A stretch of DNA of 43,992 nucleotides from a virus. Below the pieces are notes generated by a model. That model ran no database searches, was not told the DNA's origin, and saw only the letters and a program-made list of their open reading frames with translations. Shown here in pieces: positions 15,185 to 23,662 of the stretch. Numbering within the stretch: position 1 is the first letter of the stretch; each line of letters begins with the position of its first letter. The DNA is taken from the IMG/VR virus record IMGVR_UViG_3300031669_000065, positions 1 through 43,992 of that record, one strand, 5' to 3'. The position numbers and the translations under genes are program-made.

Positions 15185-15392
15185 CATCTCTGTTCCTGTC
15201 GATCGCCTTGATGACCTCTACGAGGCGATCGACAAGGCAGAGAAGAAAGACCTCCCTGGTGGTTCCCGGGAGCAGGAGGATTTCTTCGTCCAGCAGAATG
15301 CAGCTACGAAGAAGATGGGGAGTATTGTGGGGGAGACGTATGACGCCATGGCAAAAAGCCTGGCGTCTGAAATTGCGAAGGTCCTGAAGTGA
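15153..15392 (+). CDS. Hypothetical protein, 79 aa (GTG start)
   Basis: The same frame opens further upstream inside the previous gene, but its translation there is Arg/Trp-rich noise. GTG at 15153 has a GGAGGCGGTA site and gives a sensible protein (MSRDVTPPVVSISVPVDRLD) with a helical body (YEAIDKAEKK; YDAMAKSLASEIAKVLK). It overlaps the previous gene by 32 bp and the next by three bases. Function is unknown. Confidence 0.65.
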   Translation: MSRDVTPPVVSISVPVDRLDDLYEAIDKAEKKDLPGGSREQEDFFVQQNAATKKMGSIVGETYDAMAKSLASEIAKVLK

Positions 15393-15535
15393 TCAAGACA
15401 GATCTCACGGCAGAGGGTCGTCGCGTTTTGAAGATGCTCGTGGCCAAGTACGGCATGGCTGAGGACAAGGCTCTTCAGTTGTTGAAGGATGGTGGTGCAG
15501 CACTTGCCGTTGCACTGCTGGCCATCACAAGGTAG
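15389..15535 (+). CDS. Very small helical protein, 48 aa
   Basis: A short frame starts with GTG at 15389, overlapping the previous stop (GTGA). It reads MIKTDLTAEGRRVLKMLVAK and then a second helix rich in Ala and Leu, ending LAITR. Its size is below common gene-finder limits. It is supported by the coupled overlap, by filling the gap to the next gene exactly (seven bases left), and by a compositionally normal protein. Function is unknown. Confidence 0.55.
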   Translation: MIKTDLTAEGRRVLKMLVAKYGMAEDKALQLLKDGGAALAVALLAITR

Positions 15536-15542
15536 ATCGACT

Positions 15543-16625
15543 ATGACCAGAGCTGACATGATCGGTCCCCGTCCTCTTCGGCCCGCGGCCAATCCCCCGC
15601 TCGCCATCGACAGCCAGGTTCACTATCGTGGAGAGCATTCCGCGCCAATGAGCCGATCTGGAATGGTTGGAAGCGTGATGCCTGGTTGTCGGCCTGCTCC
15701 TCCTCCTCCGCGTCCACAACCAGCGTTGGTCATCAGGGACGACCTGTCGAAGTCGTTGTTCAGTGACGACTCGATGATCAAGGCCCACAGCGAGATCTTG
15801 TCTCGTCTGCGTTCCATGGTTGGCAGGGCGCCACATGATTCCCATCTGGGATCTCCCAAGCCGAGGGCTGGGAGGAAGTCGGGGGGCACCGATGTTATGT
15901 CCTCTGGAGAGTTTAGAGGATCGGATTTCTCCCCTAGTGGGGCCCCTCCTATTGATGTTAGTACCCCAAAGCATGAACATGCACGGCTCCAAGCGAAACA
16001 GGTTCACTTGCAAGATCTGATGACTCATCACCAGAACGCTGGTCATCATCCGGATCATCCAGACGTCAGAGGACATGCCGAGGCTTTGGAGTCTGTAACG
16101 AGCAAGATCAAAAACTTGGAAGCAGCTGGACATACATCTGGCCCTGAGCATCACGGGGACTGGATGAGCCATCTGGTGGCAAATCCAAAGAGCGAGCATG
16201 CAGGCGGAAATACAGACGCTACCCTTTCGGCTCACTTCGCTATGCTCAGACCAGAGAAACAACAGCAGCGCAAGGAGATGGGTGTTTCCACTGTCCGGCG
16301 GCACCTACCTCGAACGAAGGAAGTTCCCGCAACGCGTGCTACGGCATCCCCTTCCTCGGAGAAGGAAACCAGGGTCATGCCCAAGCCTGATGCCCCCACG
16401 CGCAGCGTCTCAACCGGTGGTCCTCAGCTGTCTCTCATGCGCTCGATGAGGGCTCTTCTGGACATGGCGAAGTCCAAAGAGAAGGGAGACAACTGGATCA
16501 GTGAGAAGATCAGGTTGCTCATGCATGAGGGGAAGCCTCAGAAGCAGGCAATCGCAATCGCCCACAGCATGGCCGGGCGCTCTCAGGTGAAGAAGTCAAG
16601 TCCACCTCTGATCGTCACGGCGTAG
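15543..16625 (+). CDS. Low-complexity protein with C-terminal KQAIAIA motif, 360 aa
   Basis: ATG at 15543 is chosen because it follows the small upstream gene; its ribosome site is weak (GGTAGATC). The body is Pro/Ser/His-rich and looks disordered. A central helical His-rich region lies near residues 140-200 (HEHARLQAKQVHLQDLMTHH). Near the C-terminus is IRLLMHEGKPQKQAIAIAHS. This is a short motif seen in many phage and bacterial small proteins of unknown function, recalled as a basic helix with a KQAIAIA core. It lies directly before the MuF-like gene and is probably another capsid-associated protein. Confidence 0.7.
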   Translation: MTRADMIGPRPLRPAANPPLAIDSQVHYRGEHSAPMSRSGMVGSVMPGCRPAPPPPRPQPALVIRDDLSKSLFSDDSMIKAHSEILSRLRSMVGRAPHDSHLGSPKPRAGRKSGGTDVMSSGEFRGSDFSPSGAPPIDVSTPKHEHARLQAKQVHLQDLMTHHQNAGHHPDHPDVRGHAEALESVTSKIKNLEAAGHTSGPEHHGDWMSHLVANPKSEHAGGNTDATLSAHFAMLRPEKQQQRKEMGVSTVRRHLPRTKEVPATRATASPSSEKETRVMPKPDAPTRSVSTGGPQLSLMRSMRALLDMAKSKEKGDNWISEKIRLLMHEGKPQKQAIAIAHSMAGRSQVKKSSPPLIVTA

Positions 16626-16643
16626 AGTTTGGGTTGTGGCCCA

Positions 16644-17822
16644 ATGGCGATCCTCACCAAGGAACAGCTCGACAAGATCCGGGAGATCGTACAGCGCCAT
16701 GTGAGTTGGTTCATCTGGCGTCTGTTCGGGGATGAGTTTGCTAGTTCCGATCCTTCTAAGGTCACTGCCTCGAAGCATATTCAAGATCAGCTGCCGGTGT
16801 CGCTTACGAAGCTTTCTTTCGTCCTAGGACGCGAAGAAGCTCTCATGAAGGAGTCGGAGTGGGGGTCCTACACCTGGGACAACCTCGCCGAGGCTGCTGC
16901 CAAGCAGCTCACGCCTGTGGAGAAGCTGCAGGTTCAGGCGGCTGCCCTCTCGGCCTATTCGAAGTACCGTCGCCTAGGAGAGGACATCTCCAACGGTCTC
17001 TTCTCCCGTTTGGCAGATGAGACTAACCAGGCTGTGTCAGAGGGTCAGGTCCGGGGCATCATCCAGGACAAGATCGAGTTTGGTACGGAGACCACTCGCA
17101 AATACAGCGATGTTGCTAACGACCTATCTGGGGCTCTGAAGGAGAACAAACGGAATTGGACCCGAGTCGCGTCGACAGAGATGCACCAGGCGCGTCAGCA
17201 GGGGGTCGCCTCAGCGATCATCAACAAGGTCGACATCTACGAGCACGGTGAGGGTCCAGACAGTCTGGTTACTGTTGTACCAGCACCGGATGCGTGCATA
17301 GACTGCAACCGTTTGTACTTGAGTCGATCTGGGAACCCGAAGATATTCAGGCTATCGGAGCTGATGGGTAATGCAGGATCAAACTATCAGCGACCGTGGA
17401 GAGAACACGCTCGGCCTGTCGTTCCACCACTTCACCCCCACTGCTTCTGCCGGTTGAGGTACGTGCCGCCGGGCTGGGGATGGAACAAAGAGGGGAGATT
17501 TACGTTGACCGATCCCAAAGCAGCATTCCCCGAGGTAGCCAAGAGCGAACCCCTCTCCAAAGGCATCGACCAGAACGCGCATTCGTTGCTGCACGCATCT
17601 AATGCAACGCTTCCGACGCGTGAGTACCTGATGCAGATCGAGGACCCTAAGGAATTGGAGCACATCGAGAGGCGTCTGAAGAAGCTGGAACAGCTCTATG
17701 TTCATGATGAGAAGATCCATACGCGTATTTCAGACCTGCTGCACTACGCTCGCGGTCTACACTTCCATATGCACATGACCGGACAGGTCACTCCTCCTGG
17801 AACGGAGAGCGACAATGGGTAA
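16644..17822 (+). CDS. MuF-like phage head morphogenesis protein (SPP1 gp7/Mu gpF family)
   Basis: The 392-residue protein has the MuF core at residues about 170-276. NWTRVASTEMHQARQQG is followed by the Cys pair in PDACIDCNRLY (C218, C221) and the signature PPLHPHCFCRLRYVPPG (H264, H266, C267, C269), probably a metal-binding site. MuF proteins sit near the portal, a few copies per head, and help assembly or DNA delivery; many carry C-terminal effector domains. Here the C-terminal 110 residues are helical with no toxin motif. ATG 16644 is the first methionine after the previous stop; the ribosome site is poor. The stop overlaps the next gene by eight bases. Confidence 0.88.
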   Translation: MAILTKEQLDKIREIVQRHVSWFIWRLFGDEFASSDPSKVTASKHIQDQLPVSLTKLSFVLGREEALMKESEWGSYTWDNLAEAAAKQLTPVEKLQVQAAALSAYSKYRRLGEDISNGLFSRLADETNQAVSEGQVRGIIQDKIEFGTETTRKYSDVANDLSGALKENKRNWTRVASTEMHQARQQGVASAIINKVDIYEHGEGPDSLVTVVPAPDACIDCNRLYLSRSGNPKIFRLSELMGNAGSNYQRPWREHARPVVPPLHPHCFCRLRYVPPGWGWNKEGRFTLTDPKAAFPEVAKSEPLSKGIDQNAHSLLHASNATLPTREYLMQIEDPKELEHIERRLKKLEQLYVHDEKIHTRISDLLHYARGLHFHMHMTGQVTPPGTESDNG

Positions 17823-20800
17823 GCTCCAGCTGATCGATGACATGATCTCCAAAGCTGATGACGAGTTTCGGGGCGGCGACCCTGAGGAGATCCGTCTGAA
17901 GAGGGAAGAGAAGGAGCTGGGGAAGGCTGTGAAGAAGACCCAACACGCTCCTGAAGGGCAGAAAGAGGCCAAGCAGTACTTGAGCCGTCAGCGTCGGCGT
18001 GCAGAAACGGGTCAGCACAAGAATCCTGTATCCAAAGCGCAGCCAGGTGAGGAGGCGGGAGCGTTCCGCGGGGGTGATCCGGAGGAGATTCGGATCAAGC
18101 GGGAAGAGAAGATGCAGGAAATGCAGGACGCTGGGGAAATGGATGACACGGGGGACACAGGTGACGAGGTTACCCAGGACGAAGTTGAGGAAGCTCAACA
18201 AGAAGACGAAATGAAGAAGGAGGACCAGGGCAAGTCTATGGTGGCGAAAGCCGCGTCGATCTTGTCACAGGATAACCTTCATGCAGCTGGTGGGAGCCAG
18301 GTGTCGCCTGTGGACACCTTCGGGGACTACAACCCGCACGACGCCAACGGTACTCCCCTTGCTGTCAAGTACGCGTACCGATCTGATGAGGGACCGGAGC
18401 CTTACTTCCAGCCTGGACCGATTCGTGCTGGCAAGAACCAGCACAAGGATTGGTCAGACGTGCTTGGGATCCGCATCCCTCTGACTGGTGAACCTGTGCA
18501 GTACCTGCGTCGTTTCCTGAAGCAGGGTCAAGTCGGGAAGATGGCCAAGGAAGCAGACCTGCTTGTTCGATCTCTTGAAGGTCAGACGGGGATCCTCTGG
18601 TGCTGGCGCCCTGATTTCTACGGCGGGGAGTTTTACAAGGGGATGGGTTCCGATCCCCAACCAGGGCACAAGTACGTCAAGCGTTGGTGGGATGGCGGAC
18701 GCTGGAACTACGAGTACTCCGAAGGAGTGCATCCTGAGCGTCACGGTATCGCGCACTCGAACAACCCTGCCGGGTATACGATGCCCGTTCACGAAGAGTT
18801 CAAAGGCGGATCAGCCGAGAATGCGTACCACCATTCAGCCCACATGCAGGTCGCAGAGGGAGGTTCGCACCCGGTCCAGGTTTGGGACAACAAGACGAAT
18901 AAGCCCGTGAAGAAGATCCTGCATATGCCAGGGTCGAAGAGGGACAAGGAAGGGAATTTCATCCGAGGTGAGGATGGAATGCCCGAGTTGGGGCAGCGGT
19001 CGATCTTTTTGCGTGATCCTGGATCAGATCAGGGTGGTAAGAGGATTTCTTCTATCAGTGCTCTACGGAAGAAGTTGTCTCCCGTCACCACTGAGCATGA
19101 CGCCCACGGGGATCCGTGGATGCATTGGAGATCAGCCGGATCGGGTGAGGGCAAGCCGTACGTCATGTTTGATCCCCGCAGCAAGCTGAACGCCAACCAC
19201 CCCAAGGTAGGGGAATGGCATCAGCGTACGCGCAATGTCGACAATCTTCGTGAATGGGTTGCGAACCAGCAGTCGATGCAACGGATGATGAAGGATGAGG
19301 AGGAGCGGGCTGGGGACCATGTTCCTCCGGAGGAGCGGAAGTCGGCAAACGAATGGGAGCCGACCCACCATCAGGTGTGGGAACCCCACCCTACTCAGCC
19401 TGGAATTATGCAGGTTAAGAGAGGTGAAGACGGAAATCCTGTGACGTCCGAGATGAAGACGTCCAACGCTCTGGAACGGGGAGATTTGGGACGGTGGAAG
19501 TGGGGCGATGAAGTAACCCGGCATTCTGTTCAGCACGAAGATGGAAGTACAAAACACATCGTCAAGCAGCAGCCTGTCTTGCAGTTTGACTCGATCCATG
19601 ATCGAAACGACGTACAGTCCAAAGTGCTGCAGGAGAACTATGGTCCGTTGATGCGACAAGCCGAGAATCATCTGAGGGCCGCTGGGGTTTTGCGGATGGA
19701 GAATGGTCAGCTTTCTCCCGATTCCCACAGAGAAGCTGCTTCTCTGATCCATTCAGTAATGCCCAAGGCCTTTGAGAGGGCGGCGAATACCTACAACCCA
19801 AATCATCCATCCAAGGCACGATTCTCCACTTATTTGATCGGTCATGTCCGGAGAGAAATGCGGGATCAGATGCCTCATCTGATCGAGGATGAGGGTCGTC
19901 GGCAAGGGTGGACCGAGAGACGAGAAGCGGCCCGCTCCGGAATTCCTGTACCGAAGGAGGGTGAGGGGGCCGCTGAGATCACTGCGAAGCCAAAATCCAG
20001 TAAGACGGCACTGCAGACAGCCTACAGGGAAGGTGAACCTGGACTCGAGGGCCGGGAGTCCGGGGGGATGGCTCAGCGTTTTGAGTCACCCTCAGCTGGT
20101 GTAGAAGGGAAGCCCGAGGCAGAGACTCCTGAAGCACCAGAATCTCCCAAGGTGGATCAGTCTGCTCAACAGCAGTTCTTGAAACAGTTCCAGCAACAGC
20201 CACCAGAGTCACAGAAGCAACTTTTGGATCAGCTCAGATCTTCTGCCATAGGTCGGGAGAAGATGTTCTCTGCCCATCCGCACATGCGTTACGTCTACGA
20301 GACACTGACCGGCGAGAAGACGAGAGCGTTGAAGTCTCTTGCTGAGGCGTGGCACGATGCGGCCGATGCTGTGGAGGCAGTTACCATTCTTCGGAAGGCG
20401 GCTGAGGACGAAGCCGATCTCGGTGCAAGCCCTGACATGAAGTATCTCTGGAGGGATGGTGAGCCTGGTGCTCACAAACACATGTGGGAGGACCCCCAAG
20501 GGAACGTGGTACGGGGAACGAATGCTCCGCAGGGTCATCCGCACCATGACCCAGAGGCTGGGCCTCCACAGGTTCATCCTCAGGAGCCTACTCCGGATGT
20601 TGCTCCACACATGTTCGACAATCGGGGGAGAAAGCTTCACCGCCCAGCTCCAGAGGGCGTGGAGACAGAGGGCAACCCAGGATACGATCCCGATATGATG
20701 CACTGGGCGCGGAAGTACACAGATCCAGAGACGGGGAACGAGGAGCATATTGCGTTTCACCGTGACCGCGCCAAGAACCATCGGTACGCGTTGAACGAAG

Positions 20801-22341
20801 ATCTCCGGCAGGTGGACTCACAGCTCGAGAAGATCAGATCGTGGTACGGGAGCCTTTTCGAGAAGCCTGACCTGCGGTCCAAGGCTACGGGTCTTGTGCT
20901 GGCTCTGGTCGATCAGGGTAGGGCGATGCTGGATGGCCTCATGGGGATGCGCGTCAAGGACGTGTCGATCCATGGGAACACCTACAAGCTGTCGTACACT
21001 GATCCGGAAAGCGGTCCCCACACGGTGATGGTCGTTCTCGACTCCGCGGCGTCTGCTGTTCTCCATGCTCTGGCGCAGGGGAAGAAGGCCGTTGACCCTC
21101 TATTCGACGTGGAGGGACAGCCTCTGACTCGAGAAGAGGTGGCTCAGGCCCTGGATGAGAAGTTCGGAGTGACCCCGAAGCAGTTCCGGGTCTACCACGG
21201 CACGGAGCTGTTCTCGAAGGAGTTCCAGAGGCTGGTTTCGAGGACACCCAACCTGAAGCCAGAGATGCTTCCTCGCATCGCGGACCAGGCCTACGGTCGC
21301 GTGATGAGGATGCTGGGACATCAGAAGGTTGATGCCAAGACCGCACAGAAGATGTATGTGGACCCCATCGTGGTGGAAGCCCTGTTCATGGCGGCAGTTC
21401 ACCATCACGACGATGAGATCAACAAGAGCCTGGAGAAGTCCTACCGACTCCAGGGGAAGGTGATCTTCCAGGGCCTGCCGGTGTCCATCGAGAACCGTAA
21501 GGGTTCTGTCCGTCGTTGGTATGATCCCCACGAGAAGCGTGAGGGCACCACGAAGATGCACCACGCCTACGGTTACATCCGTGGGACGAAGGGCACAGAC
21601 GGAGATCATGTCGACGTCTACCTTGGGCCCGACAAGAACTCCGACAAGGTGTTTGTGATCCACCAGAAGAAGGCTCCTGCCTTCAAGGAGTTCGACGAAG
21701 ACAAGTGCATGCTGGGGTTTGGCTCAGGTGCAGAAGCGAAGGCTGCATATATAAAGCAGTACGACAAGCCTGGGTTCTTCGGCGGTATGACCCCGTTGTC
21801 TTTGGGCGACTTCAAGCGGAAGGTCGCGGCTACCAAGACGCGGCCTCAAATGATCAAGGCTTCTGGGTCTCAATACTGTTCCAAGTGCAACAAGGCTTGG
21901 GGTGAGTGTGATCACTCGAAGGAGATCGAAAAGTCGTTCAAAGGAAGTGCCGACGCCGGACCAATCGTGTGGACTGTGTCCGTGTCGCACCCCGACCGAA
22001 CTCCGGATGAGAGGTTGTTCGGTGAGTGGGTCCACAGCCATCCGATGCATGAGCATGATCAACATTGGGCTGCATTCAAGCAGGCCACGAAGGTAGAAGA
22101 CCTACCGGAGCCAGCCGTGGATCGTGAGTACGCCCATGGCGGCAATGAGCCTATGCCGGATGACAGTGATCTGGATGACGATGAAACGGGTCACCAACCA
22201 CCCGCGGGAGCTGAGGTTCCACCAGCTCCAGATGATCTGGAAGGGGGGGATGACCTCGCAGGAGATCAGGGACTGGAACCTCCTGCTCCAGAGAAAGCTG
22301 CTAAGTCGATCATGGACGATCTTATGCGGATGGTCGGCTAA
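17815..22341 (+). CDS. Giant polyvalent protein: sigma2-like, topoisomerase IB-like, inorganic pyrophosphatase and Zn modules
   Basis: This 1508-residue protein starts with ATG 17815, preceded by GGAGAG. In order: a repeated FRGGDPEEIR segment at residues 18-33 and 84-99; a region with HKYVKRWWDGGRWNYEY (285-301), as seen in phage multi-domain proteins; a helical segment at about 603-690 resembling sigma70 region 2 (ARFSTYLIGHVRREMRDQ, 668-685); and a topoisomerase IB-like domain at about 960-1190. The latter has DQGRAM (R1036), MRVKDVSI, QFRVYHGT (R1125, H1128), LGH (H1169) and MYVDP (Y1181 as candidate nucleophile). A phage-type inorganic pyrophosphatase (InPase) domain follows at about 1213-1336, with HHAYGYIRGTKGTDGDHVDV. 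A C1355/C1358/C1365/H1367 cluster and an acidic tail complete it. Such polyvalent proteins are thought to be packaged and injected to protect or express phage DNA. The domain calls are by eye. Confidence 0.85.
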   Translation: MGKLQLIDDMISKADDEFRGGDPEEIRLKREEKELGKAVKKTQHAPEGQKEAKQYLSRQRRRAETGQHKNPVSKAQPGEEAGAFRGGDPEEIRIKREEKMQEMQDAGEMDDTGDTGDEVTQDEVEEAQQEDEMKKEDQGKSMVAKAASILSQDNLHAAGGSQVSPVDTFGDYNPHDANGTPLAVKYAYRSDEGPEPYFQPGPIRAGKNQHKDWSDVLGIRIPLTGEPVQYLRRFLKQGQVGKMAKEADLLVRSLEGQTGILWCWRPDFYGGEFYKGMGSDPQPGHKYVKRWWDGGRWNYEYSEGVHPERHGIAHSNNPAGYTMPVHEEFKGGSAENAYHHSAHMQVAEGGSHPVQVWDNKTNKPVKKILHMPGSKRDKEGNFIRGEDGMPELGQRSIFLRDPGSDQGGKRISSISALRKKLSPVTTEHDAHGDPWMHWRSAGSGEGKPYVMFDPRSKLNANHPKVGEWHQRTRNVDNLREWVANQQSMQRMMKDEEERAGDHVPPEERKSANEWEPTHHQVWEPHPTQPGIMQVKRGEDGNPVTSEMKTSNALERGDLGRWKWGDEVTRHSVQHEDGSTKHIVKQQPVLQFDSIHDRNDVQSKVLQENYGPLMRQAENHLRAAGVLRMENGQLSPDSHREAASLIHSVMPKAFERAANTYNPNHPSKARFSTYLIGHVRREMRDQMPHLIEDEGRRQGWTERREAARSGIPVPKEGEGAAEITAKPKSSKTALQTAYREGEPGLEGRESGGMAQRFESPSAGVEGKPEAETPEAPESPKVDQSAQQQFLKQFQQQPPESQKQLLDQLRSSAIGREKMFSAHPHMRYVYETLTGEKTRALKSLAEAWHDAADAVEAVTILRKAAEDEADLGASPDMKYLWRDGEPGAHKHMWEDPQGNVVRGTNAPQGHPHHDPEAGPPQVHPQEPTPDVAPHMFDNRGRKLHRPAPEGVETEGNPGYDPDMMHWARKYTDPETGNEEHIAFHRDRAKNHRYALNEDLRQVDSQLEKIRSWYGSLFEKPDLRSKATGLVLALVDQGRAMLDGLMGMRVKDVSIHGNTYKLSYTDPESGPHTVMVVLDSAASAVLHALAQGKKAVDPLFDVEGQPLTREEVAQALDEKFGVTPKQFRVYHGTELFSKEFQRLVSRTPNLKPEMLPRIADQAYGRVMRMLGHQKVDAKTAQKMYVDPIVVEALFMAAVHHHDDEINKSLEKSYRLQGKVIFQGLPVSIENRKGSVRRWYDPHEKREGTTKMHHAYGYIRGTKGTDGDHVDVYLGPDKNSDKVFVIHQKKAPAFKEFDEDKCMLGFGSGAEAKAAYIKQYDKPGFFGGMTPLSLGDFKRKVAATKTRPQMIKASGSQYCSKCNKAWGECDHSKEIEKSFKGSADAGPIVWTVSVSHPDRTPDERLFGEWVHSHPMHEHDQHWAAFKQATKVEDLPEPAVDREYAHGGNEPMPDDSDLDDDETGHQPPAGAEVPPAPDDLEGGDDLAGDQGLEPPAPEKAAKSIMDDLMRMVG

Positions 22342-22559
22342 TGGATCACTTGCTGACATGCAAGTGCGGCGAGGTCGTGGTCAAATCGGCCAACGGAACC
22401 ACCAAGATTCGCAACAAGATGATGGTCTTCAAAGGGGGCCAAAGCTACGCGGTCTGCAAGGGGTGTGGAGCGGAGATCCCGGTCCCAGTGAAGCTGGAAG
22501 ATGCTGAGATCAGTGGAATTGGCAGGCAACCACGCCTTTTCTTGCGGGATCGCGAATAA
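22341..22559 (+). CDS. Zinc-ribbon protein, 72 aa
   Basis: ATG overlaps the preceding TAA (TAATG). The knuckles CKC (C7, C9) and CKGC (C39, C42) flank a beta-rich loop (TTKIRNKMMVFKGGQSYAV), the layout of a small rubredoxin-like or Com-like zinc ribbon. It is the last gene of the head-entry block, ahead of a promoter and terminator. Similar small zinc ribbons are common next to phage capsid genes. The role is unknown. Confidence 0.75.
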   Translation: MDHLLTCKCGEVVVKSANGTTKIRNKMMVFKGGQSYAVCKGCGAEIPVPVKLEDAEISGIGRQPRLFLRDRE

Positions 22560-22577
22560 TACATTAGGATCTTGAAC

Positions 22578-22607
22578 TTGACAGGGCCTGATCCAACGGG
22601 GTATAGG
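22578..22607 (+). promoter_or_regulatory. Sigma70-type promoter ahead of the capsid assembly genes
   Basis: TTGACA (22578-22583, perfect -35) and TATAGG (22602-22607, four of six -10 bases) are separated by 18 bp. They lie in the 133-bp non-coding gap before the prohead protease gene. Transcription would start near 22614. It is followed only about 30 bp later by an intrinsic terminator, so the full-length product depends on read-through. Confidence 0.5.
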
Positions 22608-22643
22608 CTCTAAAGTATCTGAAAACTGGATGACTCCAACAAA

Positions 22644-22676
22644 GGGAGATCAGGCTTCGGCCTGGCCTCCCTTTTT
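22644..22676 (+). terminator. Intrinsic terminator with TTCG loop in the leader of the protease gene
   Basis: The stem GGGAGATCAGGC (22644-22655) pairs with GCCTGGCCTCCC (22660-22671) around a TTCG tetraloop, with one A/C mismatch and one G-T wobble. A run of five T follows (22672-22676). It lies downstream of the upstream gene (22559) and of the promoter at 22578, and 16 bp before the next start codon. It could end the long head-entry transcript, attenuate the protease operon, or define a short leader RNA. Confidence 0.75.
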
Positions 22677-22692
22677 CTGTTTCAGGAATCAC

Positions 22693-23652
22693 ATGCTGGA
22701 TCTTCTCAGCGAAAGCGGATTCGAATTCTGGGTGCCCATCACCCTACAGAAATCGAAGACCGCCTCCGAGAGGGCAGACGGCAAAAGGTGGATCGAAGGC
22801 ATTGCCTCCACCATAGATGTCGATCTTCAGAAAGAGATCGTTGAGCAGAACGGGATCGACTTCTCCTACTTCGTAAAGCACGGCTACTTCAACAACGACC
22901 ACAAGCCTGGGTTCGAGAACAAGATCGGTGAGCCAACTGAGTGCCGCGTCACAGCCAAGGGTCTCTACGTCAAAGGCTTCCTCTACAAGGACAAGAAGGT
23001 TGCCAACGACGTTTGGGAGATGGCGAACTCGCTGGAGGCTTCCGGCGCCAAGCGCAAGCTTGGGTTCTCCATCCAAGGCAAGGTGCTGCGCCGGAACGGT
23101 AAGACGATCGTCAAGTGCTGGATTCAGGACATCGCGATCACTGCCGCTCCGATCAACACCAACACCTGGCTGGACGTAGTCAAGGGCCTCAACGCTCTTC
23201 CCCAGGACATGTGGTGTGATGAGAACGGTTGTTACCTTGTCACGCCCGACATCGCTTTCAAGTCGATGCGCGAGTCTGAAGGTAAGTGCTGCGGTGCATG
23301 TAACTGCTCTGGCGGTTCTCGAGATCAAGCACGCAAGGCGGCGCTGTCGATTCAAGAAGAAGGGATGGACCTCAGAAAGAGGGAGTCAGAGAAAGACGAT
23401 CCCGAGAAAGCTCTGGCTGCCGGAAGTGATAGTGGGCGTGCTCTGACGGTTGAAAGCCTCGAAGGCCGGATGGCAGACCAGAACTTCGGGCGCACCGATC
23501 CCGAACACGAGAAGACCAGAAAATCGATAGTGCCTGATGTGCTGAGTTTCGAAGAGTCCGTTGCTTGGCTGCAGGCCTACAGAAATCTCTCTCAGCCCGA
23601 AGCCCACATCGTGGCCAAGGCTGTCTTTCACATGAACGGACTCATCAACTAG
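22693..23652 (+). CDS. Prohead (capsid maturation) serine protease, HK97/U35-like
   Basis: The 319-residue protein has the layout of phage prohead proteases. An N-terminal segment (RWIEGIASTIDVDLQKEIV) leads to the His motif YFNNDHKPG (H70 as catalytic candidate), then VTAKGLYVKGFLY. The Ser motif GFSIQGKV (S126) and a strand with DIAITAAPIN follow, where a third acidic residue is usual. The enzyme cleaves scaffold and other internal proteins before DNA packaging. After residue 175 comes an unusual Cys-rich stretch (C175, C180, then C199, C200, C203, C205), then a charged helical tail. ATG 22693 is the first after the terminator, with CAGGAA. Confidence 0.82.
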   Translation: MLDLLSESGFEFWVPITLQKSKTASERADGKRWIEGIASTIDVDLQKEIVEQNGIDFSYFVKHGYFNNDHKPGFENKIGEPTECRVTAKGLYVKGFLYKDKKVANDVWEMANSLEASGAKRKLGFSIQGKVLRRNGKTIVKCWIQDIAITAAPINTNTWLDVVKGLNALPQDMWCDENGCYLVTPDIAFKSMRESEGKCCGACNCSGGSRDQARKAALSIQEEGMDLRKRESEKDDPEKALAAGSDSGRALTVESLEGRMADQNFGRTDPEHEKTRKSIVPDVLSFEESVAWLQAYRNLSQPEAHIVAKAVFHMNGLIN

Positions 23653-23662
23653 GAGGATGAAA

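Noticed and set aside
16644-17822. Toxin or ADP-ribosyltransferase effector at the C-terminus of the MuF-like protein
   Set aside because: MuF proteins often carry such domains, but the last 110 residues here are simple helices with no catalytic motif.
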